DNA from: Methylobacterium sp.
Lineage (GTDB): Bacteria; Pseudomonadota; Alphaproteobacteria; Rhizobiales; Beijerinckiaceae
DNA: 5,488 nt
NCBI GenBank assembly: GCA_020252865.1
Contig: JADCCH010000110.1
Span: 1 to 5,488 of the forward strand
Reading direction: 5' to 3'
This document shows, in pieces, positions 1-5,160 of this stretch (position 1 is the first letter of the stretch; every line of letters begins with the position of its first letter). The notes beneath the pieces are model-generated. The model saw only the letters and a list, made by a program, of their open reading frames with translations, had not been told where the DNA came from and ran no database searches. The position numbers and the translations under genes were made by a program.

Positions 1-1
1 C

Positions 2-79
2 ATGCGGCGCGAAAACGGCCTTCGTCACATCGATATGCCGGCCACCCCGCGCCGGCCTTGGGAAGCCCTGCGCCCGTGA
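2..79 (+). CDS. C-terminal end of a xanthine dehydrogenase/CoxL-family molybdopterin-binding subunit (5' partial)
   Basis: Only about the last 25 codons are present; the gene enters from the left and ends at TGA 77-79. The residues GLRHIDMPATPRRPW, followed by a short tail, match from memory the typical C-terminus of molybdopterin-binding large subunits of the CoxL/xanthine dehydrogenase family (GV-HIDMPATPERVWRAI type). Such subunits carry the Mo-cofactor and hydroxylate aldehydes, N-heterocycles or CO, passing electrons to [2Fe-2S] and sometimes FAD or cytochrome partners. The in-frame ATG at 2-4 is probably an internal Met and not the start. The substrate cannot be told from this piece. 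The two cytochrome genes downstream on the same strand fit an electron-acceptor role. The fragment is short, so the call rests on one motif. Confidence 0.68.
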   Translation: MRRENGLRHIDMPATPRRPWEALRP

Positions 80-106
80 AAGTACACGGCTGATCACAAC
101 GAAGTG

Positions 107-130
107 AGAACCGCTTGGATTTGCGGTTCT
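107..130 (+). terminator. Perfect 8-bp stem-loop downstream of the molybdopterin subunit gene
   Basis: AGAACCGC (107-114) and GCGGTTCT (123-130) are exact inverted repeats around the 8-base loop TTGGATTT. The hairpin lies 28 bases after the stop codon of the upstream gene. No T-run follows, so it is not a classical intrinsic terminator. It could be a 3'-end stabilising hairpin, a weak terminator, or a protein-binding palindrome in the leader of the cytochrome genes. Confidence 0.45.
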
Positions 131-198
131 GCAATCAGAGTCCGCTGGACACTCGGCCTGGATGCGGGAACGGTGAAGTGTGCGCCGCATGGTTGAGC

Positions 199-235
199 AG
201 CCGCCAGCGCACCCCGCCGGCACCCTCTGGCGGCT
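199..235 (+). other. GC-rich 9-bp stem-loop upstream of the cytochrome c' gene
   Basis: AGCCGCCAG (199-207) pairs perfectly with CTGGCGGCT (227-235) across a 19-base loop. The 3' arm can instead form a small hairpin, GGCG (229-232) with CGCC (237-240), so two mutually exclusive folds are possible. It lies 55 bases before the cytochrome start. No T-tract follows. The rest of 80-290 shows no credible gene or clear promoter boxes. Confidence 0.35.
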
Positions 236-290
236 TCGCCTTGAACCGGGTCCGCCGTGATCGGCGCCCACCAGATATGAGGAAACCTCC

Positions 291-719
291 ATGCGTCGTC
301 TCGTCGTCGCCGGTGCTCTGGTCGCGATCGGCCTCACCGCAGCCTATGCGCAGTCCAACCCGATCACCGAGCGTAAGGACGTGTTCAAGAGCTTCGGCGG
401 CGCGCTGCGCCCCGTGGGCCCGATGCTGCGCGGTGAAGCCCCCTTTGAAGCCGCCAAGGTTCAGGAAGCGCTGAAGACCATCGCCGAAGGCGCGCCGAAG
501 GCTGCGAAGTTGTTCCCGGCTGGTTCGGGCACGGGTGACACCAAGGCTCTGCCGGCCATCTGGGCCGACAATGCCCGCTTCCTCGGCATGTTCACCAAGC
601 TCGAGGCGGATGCCAGGGGTGCCGCCGCGGCCATCAGGGATGAAGCGAGCCTCAAGGCCGAAATGCCGAAAGTTCTGAGTAATTGCGGCACCTGCCACGA
701 TGCGTTCCGTGCGAAGTAA
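291..719 (+). CDS. Cytochrome c' (class II c-type cytochrome), secreted
   Basis: The 142-residue precursor has an Arg-Arg start, a hydrophobic core at about residues 4-18 and a likely signal peptidase cut after AYA (20/21), giving a mature periplasmic protein of about 122 residues, the usual size for cytochrome c'. The single heme site CGTCH (132-136) sits near the C-terminus, as in class II cytochromes, followed by the family-typical DAFR; Arg140 matches the conserved Arg near the proximal His. From memory, the N-terminal part aligns without gaps to Alcaligenes cytochrome c' (RGEAPFE against KGQAPYD). That puts Phe32 at the distal position where Alcaligenes has Leu, so the heme is probably five-coordinate, not Met-ligated as in c556. 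A GAGGA ribosome site (279-283) lies 7 bases before ATG. The family binds NO/CO or carries electrons. The next cytochrome gene starts 33 bases after the stop, so the two are probably co-transcribed. Confidence 0.9.
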   Translation: MRRLVVAGALVAIGLTAAYAQSNPITERKDVFKSFGGALRPVGPMLRGEAPFEAAKVQEALKTIAEGAPKAAKLFPAGSGTGDTKALPAIWADNARFLGMFTKLEADARGAAAAIRDEASLKAEMPKVLSNCGTCHDAFRAK

Positions 720-752
720 GCCTCAGGGCTGGATCGCGGCGGAGAGACAGGC

Positions 753-1688
753 ATGCGCAGGCTTCTGCTGGCGGTGACCGGGCTGGCCCTGATCGGGGCC
801 GCCGGTTTCCTCGTCGCGACCGATCCGGCCTTTTTCCGCCTGTTGCGCGGCTCAAGCCCGGTTGCACCTGCGGGCGCAACTGATTTCGCCAATGGGCGCG
901 CCATGTTCTTCGCGGGGGGCTGTGCCTCCTGCCATGCCACACCGGGTCAGAATGATCGCCTGAACCTCGGCGGCGGTTTGCCCATGCACACCCCGTTCGG
1001 CACCTTCCATGTGCCGAACCTCTCGCCGCATCCGCGTGATGGCATTGGCAGTTGGACGCCCGACCAGTTCATCATCGCAATGCGCGAGGGTGTGGCGCCG
1101 GATGGCAGCCATTATTACCCGGCTTTCCCCTACACCTCGTTCCAGCGGATGGGCGGAAAGGACCTAGCGGACCTCTTCGCCTTTATCCGGTCGCTCGCGC
1201 CCGTGGAGGGCCGCGCGCCGGCGCATGAGATCGGCTTCCCCTTCAACATCCGCCGCAGCCTTGGCGGCTGGAAGCTGCTCCATCTCGATGGCCGGTTGCA
1301 GCAGGCGGTCGCCGGCAAGAGTGCGGAATGGAATCGCGGGGCCTATCTCGTCGAAGGGCCTGGCCATTGCGCCGAATGCCATTCGCCGCGCAATCCGCTG
1401 GGGGGCATCGTCACGGCGAAGCGTTTCGGCGGCGGGCCTGATCCCGAGGGCAAGGGAACTGTGCCGAACATCACGCCGCACAAGGATGGCATCGGTGCCT
1501 GGACAAGGGAGGAGCACGCGCTCTTCCTGAAGACGGGCGAGACTCCGGGCTTCCTCACCGTGGGCGGCTCGATGGGCGCGGTCATCAAGAACATGGCCGA
1601 GTTGAGCGATGCCGATCGCCTCGCCATGGGCGAATTTCTCGCGAACCTGCCGCCGGTTGCCGGCAAGCCGGTTGCAGCCAAGAAATGA
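753..1688 (+). CDS. Membrane-anchored diheme cytochrome c, dehydrogenase electron-acceptor type
   Basis: This 311-residue protein has one N-terminal hydrophobic segment (about 4-22) with no obvious cleavage site, so it is probably anchored with the rest in the periplasm. Two heme sites, CASCH (57-61) and CAECH (206-210), define two cytochrome c domains. Each is followed about 31-32 residues later by a matching segment, PNLSPHPRDGIGSW (88-101) and PNITPHKDGIGAW (238-250), showing internal duplication. Likely axial Met ligands are Met133 (after YPAFPYTSFQR) and Met274. This layout resembles the cytochrome subunits of membrane alcohol, gluconate and aldehyde dehydrogenases, which usually have three hemes; this one has two. 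A GGAGAG ribosome site (741-746) precedes ATG. Its place after a cytochrome c' and a molybdenum hydroxylase subunit suggests it takes electrons from that enzyme into the respiratory chain. The partner enzyme is inference. Confidence 0.9.
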   Translation: MRRLLLAVTGLALIGAAGFLVATDPAFFRLLRGSSPVAPAGATDFANGRAMFFAGGCASCHATPGQNDRLNLGGGLPMHTPFGTFHVPNLSPHPRDGIGSWTPDQFIIAMREGVAPDGSHYYPAFPYTSFQRMGGKDLADLFAFIRSLAPVEGRAPAHEIGFPFNIRRSLGGWKLLHLDGRLQQAVAGKSAEWNRGAYLVEGPGHCAECHSPRNPLGGIVTAKRFGGGPDPEGKGTVPNITPHKDGIGAWTREEHALFLKTGETPGFLTVGGSMGAVIKNMAELSDADRLAMGEFLANLPPVAGKPVAAKK

Positions 1689-1690
1689 GC

Positions 1691-1716
1691 GGAATGGCCT
1701 CGCGGGGCCTTATTCC
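1691..1716. terminator. Hairpin between convergent cytochrome and regulator genes
   Basis: GGAATGGCC (1691-1699) pairs with GGCC (1706-1709) and ATTCC (1712-1716), with a two-base bulge (1710-1711) and a 6-base loop. It starts two bases after the cytochrome stop codon and overlaps the last codons of the convergent regulator. The position suggests a bidirectional terminator, but there is no long T-run on either strand. Confidence 0.45.
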
Positions 1717-2321
1717 ATCACCGCCGCTTTCAGGATCACGACCATCGTGGCATGGCCCGCTTCGCCCTCGAGGCAGCGGATGATGTGCTGGCGGTCGCAG
1801 CGATAACGCAGCGTCTCGCCCGCGCGGACGATTTCCTTCTGACCGCCGACCTCGACCTCGAATGCGCCGTGGAAGACCGAGAGGCACTCGACCGAGCCGC
1901 GCTGATGCGCATCGGAATCGAGCACGCCACCCGCTTCGGCATGCACATCATACCATTGCAGCCACTCGACCGTTTTCAGCCAGCCGATGATGGCGAGGCG
2001 CACCTTGCCATCCTCCGAGAGCAGGATGGGCGTGTCGCCCTTCGAGATCTTCTCGATGACCGGCGCGTCATCGCTGTCGACGAGAAAGCGCTCGATGGAA
2101 ATGTCGAGCGCCTGGCTCAGCCGCCAGATGGTGGCGAGTGTCGGGTTGGTCTCGTTGCGCTCGATCTGGCTGATGATGGATTTCGCAACGCCGGATTGCT
2201 CGGCGAGTTCGGACAGTGAGAGGTTATAATTCTTGCGCAGGCGCTGGATCGTCTTGCCAAGTTGGCCAGACAACGCTGCCGCGCCTGTTTCGAAGTCCCT
2301 GGGCTTGTCCTTCTCGGCCAT
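1710..2321 (-). CDS. XRE-family transcriptional regulator with C-terminal cupin domain
   Basis: The protein is 203 residues from the ATG at 2321, the usual length for HTH-cupin regulators. An XRE helix-turn-helix covers about residues 20-78, with LGKTIQRLRK, then LSLSELAEQSGVAKSIISQI and ERNETNPTLATIWRLSQAL, all typical of this class. A cupin fold follows at about 120-198 (HQRGSVECLSVFHGAF, then a GG turn and AGETLRY). His139, Glu145 and His179 sit near usual cupin metal positions, but the full His-X-His set is not present, so it may sense a small ligand without metal. The frame stays open upstream to 2687, but that extension has no XRE similarity and overlaps the divergent ferredoxin gene, so the short start is preferred. 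It converges on the cytochrome genes and is divergent from the ferredoxin; a palindrome 20 bases upstream of its start suggests autoregulation and control of the ferredoxin. The effector is unknown. Confidence 0.92.
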   Translation of the reverse strand: MAEKDKPRDFETGAAALSGQLGKTIQRLRKNYNLSLSELAEQSGVAKSIISQIERNETNPTLATIWRLSQALDISIERFLVDSDDAPVIEKISKGDTPILLSEDGKVRLAIIGWLKTVEWLQWYDVHAEAGGVLDSDAHQRGSVECLSVFHGAFEVEVGGQKEIVRAGETLRYRCDRQHIIRCLEGEAGHATMVVILKAAVME

Positions 2322-2341
2322 GAGGGGCCCACCTGCCTGCT

Positions 2342-2357
2342 GTTTGATGTATCGAAC
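2342..2357. promoter_or_regulatory. Candidate operator palindrome in the regulator/ferredoxin spacer
   Basis: GTTTGATGTATCGAAC is an imperfect 16-bp inverted repeat: six of eight positions match between the halves (GTT-GAT / ATC-AAC). It lies 20 bases before the XRE-cupin start and 121 bases before the ferredoxin start. Dimeric XRE regulators commonly bind sites of this size near their own promoter. On the minus strand the right half would overlap a weak -10-like GATACA, 17 bases after TTCGCT, which would suit self-repression. Binding is inferred. Confidence 0.45.
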
Positions 2358-2463
2358 GGAAATTCTCTTCAGCGAACCTCTCTCTTGCCCCAGCGCAAGG
2401 CATGAGGCAAGCGTGGCGTGCAAGGAAGTCTGTGCTGGCCGGGGGAGGCCGGCCCGGACCGAG

Positions 2464-2470
2464 AAGAGGT
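2464..2470 (+). promoter_or_regulatory. Ribosome binding site fixing the ferredoxin start
   Basis: AAGAGGT stands 8 bases before the ATG at 2479. It supports this start over longer readings of the same frame, which is open upstream to about 2233 and would run into the divergent regulator gene. Confidence 0.65.
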
Positions 2471-2478
2471 GTCGCGCA

Positions 2479-2865
2479 ATGCTGGACCGGGGGAATGATG
2501 GGGAGGCCGAGACCTCCGTTTCGGAAGCATTCGATCCCGCCCTGGCGGATGGAGCCTTCCATGTGCTGGATCGTGGAGGCGTGCGCCACCTGCTTCCCGG
2601 TCTCAATGGCTTCCGCCTCATGGAAATCATGCGCGAATGCGGCGTCGAGATGCCGGAGAATTGCGGCGGCTCGGTCGCCTGCGGCACCTGCCATGTCTAT
2701 GTCGATCCCGACTGGTTCGCCCGCCTCATGCCGGCCCGAGAGGATGAGGAAGCGATGCTCGACCAACTTCTGCACGCGAGGCCCAATTCACGCCTCTCCT
2801 GCCAGATCCTCTGGGAGGCGGCTCTGGATGGCCTGCGCCTGACGCTCGCTCCGCCCGAGGGCTGA
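2479..2865 (+). CDS. Adrenodoxin-type [2Fe-2S] ferredoxin
   Basis: This 128-residue protein has the cluster pattern Cys62-x5-Cys68-x2-Cys71-x36-Cys108, in the segments ENCGGSVACGTCHVYVD and NSRLSCQI. This is the vertebrate/ISC-type ferredoxin signature, not the plant type. The acidic stretch AREDEEAMLD (86-95) corresponds to the partner-binding helix of adrenodoxins. Cys54 is an extra Cys not needed for the cluster. The first about 22 residues are longer than in typical 105-110-residue members and look unstructured. Such ferredoxins are cytoplasmic one-electron carriers for cytochrome P450s, Rieske or other oxygenases, or Fe-S assembly. No P450, reductase or isc gene is visible here, so the partner is unknown. 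The gene is divergent from an XRE-cupin regulator and ends three bases from the convergent transporter gene. Confidence 0.93.
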   Translation: MLDRGNDGEAETSVSEAFDPALADGAFHVLDRGGVRHLLPGLNGFRLMEIMRECGVEMPENCGGSVACGTCHVYVDPDWFARLMPAREDEEAMLDQLLHARPNSRLSCQILWEAALDGLRLTLAPPEG

Positions 2866-2868
2866 TCC

Positions 2869-3888
2869 TCAGATCGAACGGGGCGGCGAGGCTTCAGCCT
2901 GCCTCTTGCGATCGATGCCGAGCTGGCGTTCCCGCAGGATGACATAGATTCCCGCGCCGCAGACGATGCAGGCACCAATGAGCACAAGCTCGTGCGGGAA
3001 TTCCCCGAACAGGAAATAGCCCCAGGCCATCGCGAAGATCATGCCGGTGTAATCAAAGGGCGCGACCGTGGAGGCCGGCGCGCGGCGATAGCTCTCGGTG
3101 AGGAAGATTTGCCCGAAGCCGCCCATCACGCCCACCAGGATCAGGAACAAGGCCTGCTTGGCATCGGGGGTTCGCCATGCCCATTCCGGGTCGATGCCAC
3201 CGCCGACCACGGTCAGCATGCCGAAGGTGGTCGTCATCAGCGAGAAGAAGATCACGATCGCGGAAGTGCTCTCCGTGGCCGTCAGGCGGCGCACCTCGAT
3301 CATCGCGAAGGCGGCGCAGGTCGCGCCGAGGAAGCCGAACAGGGCGCCGAGGGCGAGCGTCGTATCCGGCTGGCGGCTGATGGCATCGGCCGAGATGTAG
3401 GGCCAGAGCATCACGATGACGCCGCAGAAGCCGACGAGCACGGCGGTCCACCGATAAAGGCGCACGACCTCGCCCAGCACAAAAGCCGCGAGAACCACGG
3501 AAATCAGCGGCGCGGTGAACGAGATGGCGGTCGCATCGGTCAGAGGCAGCATGATCAATGCCGTGAAGCCGAAGAACATGCCCAGTGAGCCGATGAGCCC
3601 GCGCTTCAGGTGGCCCTTGTGGTTGTTCGTCTGGAAGGCGGTATTGAGCTTCCCGATCAGCGCCATCCAGGTGAAGACCGGGATGAGCGCGAAGAACGAA
3701 CGGCAGAACACGATCTGCCCCACCGGGAAGGCCTGATCCGCCGGGGTGATCGAGCCGACCACCTTCACCGCAGCGCCCATGCAGGAAAAGGTGAAGGCCG
3801 AGGCCACCTTGAACAGGATCCCCAGAAGCGGGCGATGCTGCGGTGGCTCCGCCGAGGGAACGGCGGAGGATGATGTTTCCAAGGGCAT
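2869..3888 (-). CDS. EamA/DMT-family membrane transporter
   Basis: The 339-residue protein is mostly hydrophobic, with about ten predicted membrane segments near residues 22-44, 57-76, 97-114, 119-140, 146-164, 178-198, 208-229, 246-265, 272-294 and 300-318. The two halves repeat the EamA pattern: APLISVVLAAFVLGE (126-140) and APFDYTGMIFAMAWGYFLFGE (276-296, given here as its ends: AP...FGE) each close with a Gly-Glu. Both ends should be cytoplasmic; the C-terminal tail is basic (RERQLGIDRKRQ). The family exports or imports small metabolites such as amino acids, nucleosides, riboflavin or S-adenosylmethionine; the substrate cannot be read from sequence alone. No strong ribosome site is seen before ATG 3888, so the start is less certain than the family. 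It lies downstream of the cheZ-like gene on the same strand with a 104-base gap, and its stop nearly touches that of the convergent ferredoxin. Confidence 0.9.
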   Translation of the reverse strand: MPLETSSSAVPSAEPPQHRPLLGILFKVASAFTFSCMGAAVKVVGSITPADQAFPVGQIVFCRSFFALIPVFTWMALIGKLNTAFQTNNHKGHLKRGLIGSLGMFFGFTALIMLPLTDATAISFTAPLISVVLAAFVLGEVVRLYRWTAVLVGFCGVIVMLWPYISADAISRQPDTTLALGALFGFLGATCAAFAMIEVRRLTATESTSAIVIFFSLMTTTFGMLTVVGGGIDPEWAWRTPDAKQALFLILVGVMGGFGQIFLTESYRRAPASTVAPFDYTGMIFAMAWGYFLFGEFPHELVLIGACIVCGAGIYVILRERQLGIDRKRQAEASPPRSI

Positions 3889-3941
3889 GAGAAGCGGATT
3901 CCGAAAGCGCGAGGCGAGAAGCTTAAGGAGTGCCCGCAGCT

Positions 3942-3956
3942 TTCACAACCCGTGAA
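3942..3956 (-). other. Small inverted repeat between the CheZ-like and EamA genes
   Basis: TTCAC (3942-3946) and GTGAA (3952-3956) flank a 5-base loop. It falls in the 104-base gap after the CheZ-like stop. A weak terminator is possible, but the stem is short and no T-run follows on the minus strand. Confidence 0.2.
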
Positions 3957-3992
3957 GAGTGCCTGGGCGAAACCGATTCCGGGCCGGACCGC

Positions 3993-4976
3993 TCAGCGGA
4001 GGGCGCGGAGCCGGTCGCGGGCCGAGAGGTCGTCGAGGCTCTCCAGCGGGGAGGGTTCTGTCGGCGGAGGCTCTTCGGGTTCGGCGAGAATATCCGCCAT
4101 TCCTTCGAACAGCGCCTCATCCTCGCTGACTGGCGGGGCAAGAAGGGCTTGCGGAGCCGGTTCGAGCGCAGCCCTGGCCGGCGTCTCGATCTTGGGCGCG
4201 ATGTCGTCCATTTCGAGCAGTTCGGCGCCGACCATGGTTGGCTCGGCGCGTTCGGCCGGGACGAAGAAATCGAAGGTTTCGTCGATCTCCGCCTGGTTCG
4301 CTTCGCTCATCCAGATGTCGGGCTCTGTGCGCGCCGTCTCCATCTCCATGGCGATGGTCGCGTCGATATCCTCGATTTCCTCGGTGATTTCGTCGGCCAG
4401 GCCGGCGGCCTCGACCAGCGAGCGGATGCGCGCATCGAGGAATTTCAGGGTTTCCACGGCCTTGGCGATGCGCTGGGCCGTGAGATCCTGGAAGCCGCAG
4501 GCGGTGTAGATCTCGGTCGCGGAACGATCGAGTTCATCGCACACTGCCGGGTCGACGCCCAATTCGCGCAGGGTCCAGGCCTGCTCCTGCACCCGCTCGG
4601 CGGTGGAGAGGATGGCGGAGGTGGCCTTTTCTGTCGTTTCCACCACGGAATCGAGCGTTTCGGACGCAGCGGCAAACTGGATGCCACGGCCGTCGCGTGC
4701 ATGCATCGCCCGGATTTCCTTCTCGGCCCGAAGGATGGCGCGCGCCATGTCGAGAATCTGCCGATGCAGGACATCCGAGCCGCTGAGCACAGGACGGGTG
4801 TTGAGCGAACGCGACAGCTTGTTGATCGCATCCAGCAGCGTTTCGGTGTCGGCCTGGCGGTTGCGCCTGGCGTATTCCGCAAGGAACCAGCGTCCGCGCT
4901 CTGTTTCCATCACGGCTGCGGCGATCTGCTCGTAGGCCGCGTCATCATACGTCGGCGGTTTGATCAACGACGTCAT
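3993..4976 (-). CDS. cheZ: CheZ-like response-regulator phosphatase
   Basis: From the ATG at 4976 the protein is 327 residues, longer than E. coli CheZ (214). The central helical region (about 65-190) ends in FQDLTAQRIAKAVETL (162-177). Asp164 and Gln168 correspond in context and spacing to catalytic Asp143 and Gln147 of E. coli CheZ, which dephosphorylates CheY-P. The N-terminal block ETERGRWFLAEYARRNR (24-40) is, from memory, common in alphaproteobacterial proteins of this kind. After residue 195 the chain becomes strongly acidic and then Pro/Ala/Glu-rich, probably a disordered linker, ending in a short LDDLSARDRLRALR element that could be a partner-binding helix; the E. coli tail LDSLGF is absent. 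The frame could extend to a TTG at 5039, but the added 21 residues look non-family. No che or flagellar genes are visible nearby, so whether it acts on CheY or another regulator is open. Confidence 0.82.
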   Translation of the reverse strand: MTSLIKPPTYDDAAYEQIAAAVMETERGRWFLAEYARRNRQADTETLLDAINKLSRSLNTRPVLSGSDVLHRQILDMARAILRAEKEIRAMHARDGRGIQFAAASETLDSVVETTEKATSAILSTAERVQEQAWTLRELGVDPAVCDELDRSATEIYTACGFQDLTAQRIAKAVETLKFLDARIRSLVEAAGLADEITEEIEDIDATIAMEMETARTEPDIWMSEANQAEIDETFDFFVPAERAEPTMVGAELLEMDDIAPKIETPARAALEPAPQALLAPPVSEDEALFEGMADILAEPEEPPPTEPSPLESLDDLSARDRLRALR

Positions 4977-5017
4977 TTTCGAGGAGCCGCTCTTCCCGGG
5001 AAAAGATCGATTCTGGT

Positions 5018-5047
5018 TTGAAACAACCTGCCTCGGCAATGGTTAAC
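5018..5047 (+). promoter_or_regulatory. Weak candidate promoter for the STAS-domain gene
   Basis: TTGAAA (5018-5023) and GTTAAC (5042-5047) are separated by 18 bases, giving a fair -35 box and a poor -10 box. They lie 113 bases before the start codon at 5161. No better sigma-70-like pair was seen in the spacer. Confidence 0.22.
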
Positions 5048-5051
5048 GATT

Positions 5052-5137
5052 GCTTTCCGAAAGCGGCTTGCCGCCAGCTTTCCGGCGATGTTACGAGAGA
5101 GAATAGGTTGAGCGGCTTGATTCCGCTCCTTTCCGGC
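5052..5137. repeat. Three spaced CTTTCCG repeats, the first within a 13-bp palindrome
   Basis: CTTTCCG occurs at 5053, 5078 and 5129; the last two extend to CTTTCCGGC. The spacings are 25 and 51 bp. The first copy is inside GCTTTCCGAAAGC (5052-5064), a perfect palindrome around a central C. All three lie in the 184-base spacer between divergent genes, so a multi-site regulator is possible. The short unit in GC-rich DNA leaves chance as an alternative. Confidence 0.4.
5110..5128 (+). other. 6-bp stem-loop in the leader of the STAS-domain gene
   Basis: GAGCGG (5110-5115) and CCGCTC (5123-5128) are exact inverted repeats around a 7-base loop, 32 bases before the ATG at 5161. It may be a leader hairpin or an operator half-site pair; no T-run follows. 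Confidence 0.3.
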
Positions 5138-5160
5138 ACGGAAGAGGTTCGGGAACTGGC

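Noticed and set aside
1..3. Possible minus-strand start codon (CAT) at the window edge
   Set aside because: The + strand frame here gives a recognisable molybdopterin-subunit C-terminus, so the CAT is incidental.
135..698. 187-codon open frame on the - strand opposite the cytochrome c' gene
   Set aside because: It is a shadow of a clearly recognised cytochrome and shows no family features.
2384..2399. CTTGC...GCAAG inverted repeat in the regulator/ferredoxin spacer
   Set aside because: A 5-bp stem with a 6-base loop and no T-run is too weak to call as a terminator or operator.
2322..2687. N-terminal extension of the XRE-cupin frame up to 2687
   Set aside because: It overlaps the ferredoxin gene on the other strand, has no XRE similarity, and the 2321 ATG gives the normal protein length.
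2992..3588. 198-codon open frame on the + strand opposite the EamA gene
   Set aside because: The His/Glu/Arg-rich translation is an antisense artefact of membrane-protein codons.
4993..5002. TTCCCGGGAA perfect 10-bp palindrome upstream of the CheZ-like start
   Set aside because: It is short, GC-rich and has no repeat elsewhere in the spacer, so chance is a sufficient explanation.
3930..5021. 363-codon open frame on the + strand opposite the CheZ-like gene
   Set aside because: Its composition (many Arg, Gly, His, Asp) is typical of the antisense of a GC-rich gene and it has no recognisable domain.
4977..5039. Longer CheZ-like start at a TTG (5039)
   Set aside because: The 21 added residues look unlike a family N-terminus; the ATG at 4976 is a better codon and directly precedes the conserved part.
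5041..5050. GGTTAACGAT as a CtrA-like half-site, with nearby GATTC (GANTC) methylation sites at 5009 and 5119
   Set aside because: Only one TTAA half is present without the second at N7 spacing, and GANTC is expected often by chance.
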